This document shows, piece after piece, positions 17,791 to 24,985 of a DNA stretch of 64,000 bases (position 1 is the stretch's first letter; the number at the start of each line of letters is the position of its first letter). A program made the translations under genes and the position numbers. The notes beneath the pieces are model-generated. The model saw only the letters and a list, made by a program, of their open reading frames with translations, ran no database searches and was not told the origin of the DNA. The DNA is from Albimonas sp963816545 (GTDB lineage: Bacteria; Pseudomonadota; Alphaproteobacteria; Rhodobacterales; Rhodobacteraceae), in assembly GCA_963816545.1 (NCBI GenBank), contig CAWFLE010000007.1, positions 496,001 through 560,000 on the forward strand. Direction: 5' to 3'.

Positions 17791-18654
17791 ATGCCCGATC
17801 CCCGCGACATCACCGGCTGGACGGTGGAGACCCTGCACGAGGACCACGCCCAGGCCCTGCGGGAGACGGCGCTCCTTTACGATTCCGAAACCGACCACCA
17901 GCGCATCCGCGTGTTCCGCAACCCGACCTTCGGGCGGATCATGACGCTCGATGGCGTGGTGCAGATCACCGAGGCCGACGAGTTCATCTACCACGAGATG
18001 CTGACCCACGTGCCGATCCTCGCCCACGGTGCGGCGCGGCGCGTGCTCATCATCGGCGGCGGCGACGGCGGCATGGCGCGCGAGGCGCTGCGCCACGCCA
18101 CGGTCGAGCATGTGACGATGGTGGAGATCGACGCGGGCGTGGTGGAGTTCTCCGAGACTTACCTGCCGATGATCTCCGACGGGGCCTTCCAGGATGCGCG
18201 GCTGGAGCTGGTGATCGCCGACGGCGCCGAGTTCGTCCGCCGCGAGGGCGAGGGCTGGGACGTCATCATTGTGGACTCGACCGACCCCGTGGGCCCCGGC
18301 GAGGTCCTGTTCACCGACAGCTTCTACGGCCACGCCAAGCGCAAGCTGAACCCCGGCGGGATCCTGGTGACGCAGAACGGCGTCCCGTTCCTTCAGGGCG
18401 AGGAGCTGACGAATACGCTGCGCGCCTTCAAGGCGCTGTTCGCGGACTGGACCTGCTACCTCGCGACCGTGCCGACCTATGCAGGCGGGCCGATGGCCTT
18501 CGGCTGGGGCACGGACGGGGAGGCGCGCAAGACCTCGCTGGACACCCTGCGCAGGCGGTTCGAGGCGGCGGGGCTGAACACCCGCTACTACACGCCCGAG
18601 GTTCATCAGGCGGCCTTCGCCCTGCCCCGCTACGTGCTCGACCTTCTGCCCTGA
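17791..18654 (+). CDS. speE: Spermidine synthase (polyamine aminopropyltransferase)
   Basis: 287 aa, standard length. The N-terminal beta domain contains NPTFGRIMTLDGVVQITEADEFIYHEML (residues 45-70), which forms the dcSAM/putrescine pocket. The Rossmann fold shows VLIIGGGDGGMAREALRH, the acidic MVEIDAG, and DVIIVDSTDPVGPGEVLFT. It transfers the aminopropyl group from decarboxylated SAM (product of SpeD) to putrescine. AAGGAG lies eight bases before the ATG. No indels are seen. Confidence 0.93.
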   Translation: MPDPRDITGWTVETLHEDHAQALRETALLYDSETDHQRIRVFRNPTFGRIMTLDGVVQITEADEFIYHEMLTHVPILAHGAARRVLIIGGGDGGMAREALRHATVEHVTMVEIDAGVVEFSETYLPMISDGAFQDARLELVIADGAEFVRREGEGWDVIIVDSTDPVGPGEVLFTDSFYGHAKRKLNPGGILVTQNGVPFLQGEELTNTLRAFKALFADWTCYLATVPTYAGGPMAFGWGTDGEARKTSLDTLRRRFEAAGLNTRYYTPEVHQAAFALPRYVLDLLP

Positions 18655-18668
18655 GCCCTGCCGGCGGA

Positions 18669-18722
18669 GGCGCCGCGCCGGAGGTTCCGCATCTGGCGGG
18701 GGGCGCGCCCGCGGCGCGATGC
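18669..18722. repeat. Nested palindromic intergenic repeat, right half only
   Basis: GGCGCCGCGCC at 18669-18679 followed, after about 21 bases, by GGGCGCGCCCGCGGCGCG (18701-18718). This reproduces the right-hand inner and outer arms of the repeat at 16313-16431 with one inserted base. The left arms are missing. It lies in the convergent gap between speE and the pyridoxal kinase gene. Confidence 0.6.
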
Positions 18723-18792
18723 GGGTGCGGCGCGTGCGGCGACCGCCGCCTGGCGGCGACGCGCATCCGGTCCGGCTTCCGGTCCGATAGAG

Positions 18793-18812
18793 GCTATCGG
18801 CGGGATAGCGCC
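18793..18812. promoter_or_regulatory. 20-bp palindromic motif shared with the HxlR promoter region
   Basis: GCTATC-GGCGG-GATAGC is a perfect inverted repeat and continues to CGCC. The same 20-base string with one difference (G for A) lies at 22335-22354, between the HxlR regulator and an aminotransferase gene. Here it is just past the pyridoxal kinase stop, in a convergent gap, where it could also act as a terminator stem. Confidence 0.5.
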
Positions 18813-19652
18813 TCAGCCGAGACGGACCGAGGGCGCGGGCGCGGCCTCCGCCCACAGCGCCCGCGCGGCGATCACCGGAAGATCGTCGCGCTCAAGCCGC
18901 ATGGCCTCGGCGGCCAGCGCATGGGCCGCGCCCACCGCCCTCGCGGCCGCCTCCTGCGGCGGGCGGTCCGAGAGCGCGCCGGCCATCAGCAGCGCCGCCA
19001 CGAAATCCCCCGCCCCGTGCAGATGCAGCGGCAGGCGCGGCGCATCGGAAAGCCACGCCCCCCGGGCGGTCACGGTCAGGATGCCCACCCGGTCCCCCTC
19101 GCCGGCCGAGGTGACATGCACCGCCCCCGGCCCCATCGCGCGCAGCGCCGCCGCGGCGGCGAGGATCTCCGCCCGCGTCCCCGCCGGGCGGCCCGTGAGC
19201 CAGCCCAGCTCGAACATGTTGGGCGCCGCGATGTCCGAGAGGCCGAGCAGGCGGGCGCGGTAGACCTCGCCCACCGCCTCCGGCAGGTAGAGCCCCGGCC
19301 CGTGATCCCCCAACACCGGATCGCACAGGACCACCGCCCCCGGCCGCGCCCGCTTCGCCTCCGCCACGAGATCGGCCACAGCCTCCGCCGCCTCCGCCGT
19401 CCCCAGATAGCCGGTCAGCACTCCGTCGCAGCGCGCCAGCGCCCCGGAGGCCGCGAGCCCCTGCGCCAGCGCCGCCACCTCCGCCCCCGGCAGCCTGCGC
19501 CCCTGCACGCCGGGCTTCGCGGCATGACCCGAGAGCACCACCGTGGGCAGGGGCCAGACCTCCACCCCCTCCGCCGCCAGCGCGAAAGCCGAGGCGCCGT
19601 GCCCCACATGCCCCGCGACCACCAGCGACTGGACCGAGAGGCACACCGTCAC
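18813..19652 (-). CDS. pdxY: Pyridoxal kinase
   Basis: 279-aa ribokinase-fold enzyme, the usual PdxY length. N-terminal SVQSLVVAGHVGHGASAFALAAEGVEVWPLPTVVLSGH carries the pyridoxal-binding region. LTGYLGTAE, VLCDPVLGDHGPGLYL and the anion-hole motif HGAGDFVAALLM (C-terminal third, Asp as catalytic base) follow. It phosphorylates pyridoxal in the salvage route to PLP. The start is GTG at 19652, overlapping by four bases the stop of a 64-codon ORF upstream; a second GTG lies two codons further in. A PLP-dependent aminotransferase gene lies 2.8 kb away but is not in the same operon. Confidence 0.87.
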   Translation of the reverse strand: MTVCLSVQSLVVAGHVGHGASAFALAAEGVEVWPLPTVVLSGHAAKPGVQGRRLPGAEVAALAQGLAASGALARCDGVLTGYLGTAEAAEAVADLVAEAKRARPGAVVLCDPVLGDHGPGLYLPEAVGEVYRARLLGLSDIAAPNMFELGWLTGRPAGTRAEILAAAAALRAMGPGAVHVTSAGEGDRVGILTVTARGAWLSDAPRLPLHLHGAGDFVAALLMAGALSDRPPQEAAARAVGAAHALAAEAMRLERDDLPVIAARALWAEAAPAPSVRLG

Positions 19653-19843
19653 GACGCGGCCCTTCGAAGCGTTTCGGGCGGCATGTCCTTCGACGGGCGG
19701 CGCGCCATCTCCGGCGCCCGGTCGGATCCCGGCGTCAGACCCGCCTCCGCCGCGACCGGCGGCGTGGGGCGGCGGTTCGCGCACGGCCCTCCGAACGGCA
19801 GGATCGCCCCCGCAACCTCCCCCAGGTTCCGCGCCCCGTTCAT
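19649..19843 (-). CDS. Small hypothetical protein upstream of pdxY
   Basis: 64 codons from ATG at 19843 (preceded by GGAGGGCGGAGCC) to a TGA that overlaps the pdxY GTG in a GTGA pattern, the arrangement expected for translational coupling. The sequence starts MNGARNLGEVAGAILPFGG and becomes Arg/Pro-rich. Third codon positions are mostly G/C as in neighbouring genes. I recognise no domain. It could be a short real gene or a chance frame; the overlap geometry is the main reason to list it. Confidence 0.4.
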   Translation of the reverse strand: MNGARNLGEVAGAILPFGGPCANRRPTPPVAAEAGLTPGSDRAPEMARRPSKDMPPETLRRAAS

Positions 19844-19928
19844 GGCTCCGCCCTCCCCGCCCTTGCCCGCGCCGGGGCCCGCCCCCATAAGTCGGACCAC
19901 CGGACCCCATCATGCAAGGAGCTTTCCC

Positions 19929-21263
19929 GTGACCCCCGACCTCCCCGACGGCGACGCCCCCGGCCTTCTCGCCGGCCTGCCGCCCGACGTGCTGTGGCTG
20001 GGCGCGGGGATCCTCGTCTGCCTCGTGCTCTCGGCCTTCTTCTCGGGCTCCGAGACCGCGCTCACCGCCGCCTCCCGCCCCAAGCTGCACGGGCTGGCCG
20101 AGGGCGGCTCCCGCGGGGCGCAGACCGCGCTTCGGCTGAAGGAGGACGGGGAGCGGCTGATCGGCTCGATCCTTCTGGGCAACAACATCGTCAACATCCT
20201 GGCGACCTCGCTCGCCACCCTGTTCTTCACCGCGCTGGTCGGGGAGAACGGGGTCGCCGCCGCGACCGTGGCGATGACCGCGCTGGTGGTGATCTTCTCC
20301 GAGATCACGCCGAAGAACTACGCGATCTCGGCGCCGGAACGCGCGGCCTCGCTGGTCGCGCGCCCGATCGCGGTGATCGTGCGCATCTTCGCGCCGGTGG
20401 TCGGCGCGGTGACGCTGTTCGTGCGGCTGCTGCTGCGCCTGTTCGGCGTGCGCATGGACCCGGAGACCCATGTGCTGGCGCTGGAGGAGATCCGCGGCGC
20501 CATCGACATGCACCATGCCGAGGGGGGCGTGGAGAAGGCCGAGCGGGACCGCCTGCTCGCGGCCCTCGACCTGCGCGAGCGGGAGGTGGCCGAGGTCATG
20601 CGCCACCGCCGCAACATCGAGACCATCGACGCCTCGCTGCCCCCCGAGGAGATCCTGGCCTTCTGCCTCAAGTCCACCCACACCCGCATCCCGCTGTGGA
20701 GGGACGAGCCCGAGAACATCGTCGGCGTGATCCACGCCAAGGACCTGCTGCGCGCCGTCCACAAGCTGACCACCGAGAACACGGAAGGGTGGGCCGGCGT
20801 GGCCGAGCTCGACGTGCTGGAGGTGGCGATGGAGCCGTGGTTCGTCCCCGACACAACCTCGCTGGACGAGCAGCTCCGCGCCTTCCTCACGCGGCGGTCG
20901 CATTTCGCGCTGGTGGTGGACGAATACGGGGCGCTGCAGGGCCTCATCACGCTGGAGGACATCCTGGAGGAGATCGTCGGGGACATCACCGACGAGCATG
21001 ACCCGGAGATGGAGGGGCTCACCCGCCTGCCCGACGGCTCGCTGGTGGTGGACGGGGCGACGACGATCCGCGACTTCAACCGCGCCACCGACTGGGACCT
21101 GCCGGACGACGAGGCCAACACCATCGCGGGACTGGTGATCCACGAGGCGCAGACCATCCCGTCCGCGGGGCAGATCTTCAGCTTCCACGGCTTCCGGTTC
21201 GAGGTGCTGGAGCGGCGGCGCAACCAGATCACGCGGCTGAAGCTCAAGCGCCTGGGGCGTTGA
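19929..21263 (+). CDS. CNNM/CorC-family membrane protein (HlyC/CorC type) with CBS pair
   Basis: 444 aa. The N-terminal DUF21/CNNM transmembrane domain covers about residues 1-190 with VLSAFFSGSETALTAASRPKL and IFSEITPKNYAISAPER, the hallmark SETA and PK/SEI motifs. The two CBS domains span about 205-340 (MRHRRNIETIDA..., FALVVDEYGALQGLITLEDILEEIVGDI), and a CorC_HlyC domain ends the protein. Members are implicated in Mg2+/Co2+ efflux or resistance. The GTG start is fixed by AAGGAG eight bases upstream. It is divergent from pdxY and its small ORF. Confidence 0.9.
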   Translation: MTPDLPDGDAPGLLAGLPPDVLWLGAGILVCLVLSAFFSGSETALTAASRPKLHGLAEGGSRGAQTALRLKEDGERLIGSILLGNNIVNILATSLATLFFTALVGENGVAAATVAMTALVVIFSEITPKNYAISAPERAASLVARPIAVIVRIFAPVVGAVTLFVRLLLRLFGVRMDPETHVLALEEIRGAIDMHHAEGGVEKAERDRLLAALDLREREVAEVMRHRRNIETIDASLPPEEILAFCLKSTHTRIPLWRDEPENIVGVIHAKDLLRAVHKLTTENTEGWAGVAELDVLEVAMEPWFVPDTTSLDEQLRAFLTRRSHFALVVDEYGALQGLITLEDILEEIVGDITDEHDPEMEGLTRLPDGSLVVDGATTIRDFNRATDWDLPDDEANTIAGLVIHEAQTIPSAGQIFSFHGFRFEVLERRRNQITRLKLKRLGR

Positions 21264-21481
21264 GCCCTTCCCTGCGGGGGTCTCCCGCCCGTCGGCTTCG
21301 GGCTTGCGCCCTCGCCTCCCGTTGGGGCGTGCCGCCGCGCCGAGGTCGCGCCTGCGGCGTCGGAGGCGCCCGCGGCGGGTTGCGGGCGAGGGCGCGGGTG
21401 GCGGCGGGCGCGGGGCCCGGGCGGACGGGGCGTGGGAGGCGGTTCGGCTCGAACGGTCGGCCGACCTTGCGCTGTGTTCGG
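21264..21481. other. GC-rich gap after the CNNM gene
   Basis: The gap contains GGAGGCGCCCGCGGCGGG near 21361, which resembles the outer arm of the palindromic repeat at 16313-16431 but lacks a paired arm. No gene, terminator with a T-tract or promoter can be assigned. Confidence 0.35.
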
Positions 21482-21826
21482 GTGACGCATGGGAACGGGA
21501 GAAGCCCGATCGCGCCGCGCATCGTCAGGCGCAAGGCCCATGGCCGTCGAGGCCGCGATGGCCGCATCGTGAAGGTGACGTCGCACTGGGTGCGGCGCGA
21601 CCGGGCTCGCCGCACGCGATCGACGCCGTGTCCTCATTGCGGGGCCGCCTTACGTTCGGTCAGGATGCCGAACGGAGGCGTCGTGCATTTCGAGGCGGCG
21701 CAGGGACTGGACCACGTGAAGCACCCCTGCCTCCATCGCGGCGAGGGCCTGTCCAGGCGTCGGGACGACCACACGCCGGACCTTTTCCCGAACGCGGACG
21801 CTCGCGAGGCGGCGACCCGAAGCTGA
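21482..21826 (+). CDS. Small hypothetical protein with a CxxC motif
   Basis: 114 aa from a GTG. The N-terminal half is very basic (RRKAHGRRGRDGRIVKV). The C-terminal half looks like a genuine fold: HWVRRDRARRTRSTPCPHCGA, then GGVVHFEAAQGLDHVKHPCLHRGEGLSRRR and TPDLF. CPHC plus the later PCLHRGE could form a metal site. Codon third positions are less GC-biased than in neighbours and there is no clear ribosome site. The true start may be internal. I do not recognise a family with certainty. Confidence 0.42.
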   Translation: MTHGNGRSPIAPRIVRRKAHGRRGRDGRIVKVTSHWVRRDRARRTRSTPCPHCGAALRSVRMPNGGVVHFEAAQGLDHVKHPCLHRGEGLSRRRDDHTPDLFPNADAREAATRS

Positions 21827-21929
21827 TCCCCGCCTCAGGCGCGCAGGGCGCCTCGTCGGCCGATGCCGATGGACGTGAATTTGGTCGGAGGGCGGTCAAG
21901 CCGACGGCATGAGCGCCGGGCGTCCGGCC

Positions 21930-22310
21930 TCACCTCCCGCCCGCGCGGCGGCCCGCTGTCTCGGATCCCCAATCCGCGGCCCAGAGCCGGAGCTGATCCA
22001 GCCATCGCGACAGGTGCCGGCCGAGCGGCGTCAGCGAATAGACCACCCGGGGCGGCGTTTCGGGGAAGGCCTCCCGGCGCACCAGTCCGCGGGATTCGAG
22101 GTCCCTCAGGGCGCCGCTGAGACTGCGCGGGCTCACCCCCTCCACCCGGCGCGCGATTTCCATGTGGCGCATCGGGCCGCCGCGAAGCGCGCAGATCACG
22201 AGGCAGGCCCACTTGCCCGAGACGGCCGCCAACGCCTCGCGCGACGGGCAGTCCGCGCGGAACGGGTCCGCCGCCGCCGCGCCGCTATCCATCCCATAGC
22301 CGCTATCCAT
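21930..22310 (-). CDS. HxlR-family transcriptional regulator
   Basis: 126-aa winged-helix protein. CPSREALAAVSGKWACLVICAL (residues 21-42) matches the HxlR N-terminal Cys and GKW motif. The recognition region GVSPRSLSGALRDLESRGLV and the wing PPRVVYSLTPLGRHL follow. Such regulators often sense reactive compounds via the Cys and control a divergent gene. Here the divergent gene is an aminotransferase 146 bases away. The N-terminus is MDSGYGMDSG: an 18-bp tandem repeat provides two in-frame ATGs, and that repeat contains the same CGCTATC word (reverse strand) as the nearby palindrome. Confidence 0.87.
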   Translation of the reverse strand: MDSGYGMDSGAAAADPFRADCPSREALAAVSGKWACLVICALRGGPMRHMEIARRVEGVSPRSLSGALRDLESRGLVRREAFPETPPRVVYSLTPLGRHLSRWLDQLRLWAADWGSETAGRRAGGR

Positions 22311-22354
22311 TCGCCCCTGCCTCCCGCCGCTGCGCTATCGGCGGGGTAGCGCCG
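22283..22354. promoter_or_regulatory. Candidate HxlR operator region
   Basis: CGCTATC occurs at 22283, 22301 and 22333. The third is part of an inverted repeat GCGCTA-N9-TAGCGC (22332-22352). The first two fall in the start region of the HxlR gene, so binding would give autorepression; the third lies in the divergent promoter shared with the aminotransferase gene. Assignment to HxlR is inferred from position only. Confidence 0.5.
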
Positions 22355-22455
22355 ACATGGTTAACGGCGGGTTGCCGCCCTGCCCGCTTGACGGCCGTCG
22401 CCGGCCCGCGCAAGGCTCCGGTCCCGACGCCCCTCACGCTTGGAAAGGACCGGCC

Positions 22456-23640
22456 ATGCTCCCCTCCGCCCGCATCCGCGGCATCCTCGAAGGCGGCGCC
22501 AGCGGGTGGGAGATCGTGATCCGGGCGCGCGAGATGATGCAGGCCGGCGAGAGGATCACCTTCCTCACCATCGGCGAGCATGAGGACCCGACGCCGGCTC
22601 CGATCCTCGACGCCATGGACGCCGCCGCCCGGCGCGGGAACACGGGCTATGCGCCGATATCCGGCTCCGGGGCGCTTCGCGCCGCCATCGCCGGGCGCGC
22701 CGCGCGCCGGACCGGCGCCCCGGCCTCCGCGGATCAGGTCATCGTCACGGCGGGAGGCCAGGCGGCGCTGTTCCACGCCCTCCTCGCCTGCCTCGATCCG
22801 GGCGACGCGGCGGTGATGATCGACCCGGGTTACGCCACCTATCCGGGCACGATCCGCGCGGCGGGCGGGCAGGTCCGCGTGGCGCCCGCGAGGCCGGAGG
22901 ACGGGTTCCAGCCGGACCTCGCCGCCCTCGACGTCGCCTGCGAGGGCGCCCGGGTCCTGCTGATCAACAGCCCCAACAACCCGACGGGCGCGGTCTATTC
23001 CGTCGCCTCGCTGGAGGGGGTGGCCGAAATCTGCCGCCGGCGCGACCTCTGGCTGATCTCGGACGAGGTCTATGACGGGATGGTGTGGGAGGGGCGGCAT
23101 CTGTCGCCCCGCGCCCTGCCCGGCATGGCGGAGAGGACGGTGGTGATCGGCTCGCTCTCGAAATCCCACGCGATGACGGGCTCCCGCCTCGGCTGGGCGC
23201 TGGGGCCGGAGGGGCTGGTGCGGCTGATGGACGACCTTGCGCTCAACGCCTGCTACGGGCTGCCGGGGTTCATCCAGGAGGCCGGGCTGTGGGCCGTCAC
23301 GCAGGGAGACGCGATCGAGGAGGCGCTGACGGCGACCTTCCGGCGCAGGCGGAACCTCGCGGTCCAGGCGATGGCCGGGGCGCGGGCCGCGAGCCTCTCG
23401 CCGCCGCAGGGGGCGATGTACGTGATGCTGGACGTGCGGGCGACGGGCCTCTCGGGCATCGAGTTCGCGGACCGGCTGCTGGAGGCCGAGCGGATCGCGG
23501 TGATGCCGGGCGAGAGCTTCGGGCGCGCCGCCGCGGGCCATGTGCGCGTGGCGCTGACCACGCGCGACGCGGCGCTGGCCGAGGCGCTGGGGCGGATCGC
23601 GGCCTTCGCGGACCGGCTTGCGCAGGAGCGCGCGGCCTGA
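22456..23640 (+). CDS. PLP-dependent aminotransferase, class I/II
   Basis: 394 aa, fold type I. Markers: GYAPISGSGALRAAIA, the Asn-bearing NSPNNPTGAVYS (171-182), SDEVYDGMVW, and SLSKSHAMTGSRLGW with the PLP Lys at 236. The C-terminal substrate Arg lies in GHVRVAL. Family members transfer amino groups between an amino acid and 2-oxoglutarate or pyruvate; the exact substrate is open, with AspC/AlaA-like aminotransferases the nearest in style. The start at 22456 follows GGAAAGGACCGGCC. The HxlR gene is divergent and probably regulates it. Confidence 0.87.
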   Translation: MLPSARIRGILEGGASGWEIVIRAREMMQAGERITFLTIGEHEDPTPAPILDAMDAAARRGNTGYAPISGSGALRAAIAGRAARRTGAPASADQVIVTAGGQAALFHALLACLDPGDAAVMIDPGYATYPGTIRAAGGQVRVAPARPEDGFQPDLAALDVACEGARVLLINSPNNPTGAVYSVASLEGVAEICRRRDLWLISDEVYDGMVWEGRHLSPRALPGMAERTVVIGSLSKSHAMTGSRLGWALGPEGLVRLMDDLALNACYGLPGFIQEAGLWAVTQGDAIEEALTATFRRRRNLAVQAMAGARAASLSPPQGAMYVMLDVRATGLSGIEFADRLLEAERIAVMPGESFGRAAAGHVRVALTTRDAALAEALGRIAAFADRLAQERAA

Positions 23641-23705
23641 AGGCGCTTTCGTCGGGCGCGCCGGGGGCCTATCTTCTGTCGCAACGAAACCGGGAGGATC
23701 CGACC

Positions 23706-24026
23706 ATGCCGCTGCCCGCCGCCCTCGTTCCCGTCGCCTGGAAGGCTGCCGCCGGCATGGCCGCCGCGGCGCTCGTGTGGTCCACCGTCCGCGCCGCCCG
23801 TCTGTCGGAGGCGCGGCCCGCGGAGGCGGAGGCCGCGCTCGACGGGGTGGACGAGGGGCTGGAATACGGCTGGGCCCGCGACGGCCATCGCGCCCGCGGG
23901 GATGCGCGGGGCGCCTGGCGGGGCGTGGTGCGGCTCGGCGATCACGGGCCGGGCGTGGCGGTGGACTTCGCGGGGCTCGCGCGGGTTCGGCTTGCGCGCG
24001 TGGCGGCGCGGAGGCCGGGGCGGTGA
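23706..24026 (+). CDS. Hypothetical protein with one N-terminal membrane helix
   Basis: 106 aa. One hydrophobic segment (LVPVAWKAAAGMAAAALVW, residues 7-25) precedes a polar region with RLSEARPAEAEAALDGVDEGLEYGWARDG. GGGAGG lies eight bases before the ATG, and the stop overlaps the next gene's GTG in a GTGA pattern, so it is very likely translated and coupled to the glutathione transferase. I do not recognise a family. It may be a small membrane-anchored protein with a cytoplasmic tail. Confidence 0.65.
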   Translation: MPLPAALVPVAWKAAAGMAAAALVWSTVRAARLSEARPAEAEAALDGVDEGLEYGWARDGHRARGDARGAWRGVVRLGDHGPGVAVDFAGLARVRLARVAARRPGR

Positions 24027-24625
24027 TCCGGCTTCGCTACGCCAAGGCGTCTCCGTTCGTCCGCAAGGTGATGGTGGCGCTGCACGAGACCGGGATGACC
24101 GACGAGGTGGAGCTGGAGGACGGATCGAGCTCGCCGCTCGACCCCAATCCGGGGAACCTGGAGGTCAATCCGTTGGGCAAGATCCCCTGCCTGATCACCG
24201 ATCAGGGCGAGGCGATCTACGATTCGCGGGTCATCACGCGCTGGATCGCGGCGCGCAGGCCGGAGGCGGGGCTTTACCCGGAGGGGGAGGCGCTCTGGCC
24301 CGTGCTGGTGCTGGAGGCCACGGCCGACGCGATGATGGAGGCCGCGCTGGCCGTCGTCTACGAGCGGCGGCTGCGGGAGGAGGGCCGGCGGTCCGAGGCC
24401 TGGATCGCGGCGCAGCAGGGCAAGATCTCGCGCGCCATGGATGCGCTGGAGGCGCGGAAGCTGGGCGACGGCTTCGACATGGGGCGCGCGGCGGTGGCCT
24501 GCGCGCTGGGCTATGTGGATTTCCGGCTGACGGGGTGGGACTGGCGGGCCGGGCGGCCGGGGCTCGCGGCCTGGCACAAGCGGATCGCGCGGCGGGAGTT
24601 GCTGGCCGCGACGGCGCCGGAATAG
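24023..24625 (+). CDS. Glutathione S-transferase family protein
   Basis: 200 aa. The thioredoxin-like N-terminal domain starts IRLRYAKASPFVRKVMVALHE, where Ser takes the catalytic position as in many bacterial GSTs. NPLGKIPCLITDQGEAIYDSRVITRWI holds the cis-Pro and glutathione-binding Ser/Asp pair. The C-terminal domain is all-helical. Likely role is conjugation or reduction of small electrophiles. The GTG start overlaps the upstream small gene's stop by four bases. Confidence 0.87.
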   Translation: MIRLRYAKASPFVRKVMVALHETGMTDEVELEDGSSSPLDPNPGNLEVNPLGKIPCLITDQGEAIYDSRVITRWIAARRPEAGLYPEGEALWPVLVLEATADAMMEAALAVVYERRLREEGRRSEAWIAAQQGKISRAMDALEARKLGDGFDMGRAAVACALGYVDFRLTGWDWRAGRPGLAAWHKRIARRELLAATAPE

Positions 24626-24985
24626 CGTTTCGCTGCGAAACATCGTGCAGGGGTTGTTTTGCGTACTGTTAACTCTCCCTTGGGTTGATATCGTCGACTT
24701 CCGAGGAGGTTGCAACGCGTTCCTCATCTGCTGATCGTTAAGGGGCGCCGAGATCGGAGGGCTTGCCCTCAAGCCGGACCCGGCCCCGGCCCTCCTCCGC
24801 AGGCGAGGGAAGGTGCGGTTTGCGAGCGTCGGGGCGGTGACGTCGGCGCCTAGTGGCTCCAGCGCAGCATGCGGATGGGCGGCGGCAGCGCCGTGCCCCC
24901 AACGCGAGGGCTGGTGGACAGGCGGGGTCGGCGTGGTGCATTCGCCCGGCGAGCATCGGCTGCCGTCGAAGGCTCCCGGCGCGGG
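24626..24985. other. Convergent intergenic region without a gene
   Basis: 360 bases between the ends of the GST gene and radC. A perfect palindrome GTTTCGC-T-GCGAAAC lies at 24627-24641, right after the GST stop. The stretch 24650-24750 is clearly AT-richer than its surroundings and contains GGTTGCAACG and a run GATCGTTAAGG. No gene or typical RNA is evident; the rest is ordinary GC-rich spacer. Confidence 0.5.
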
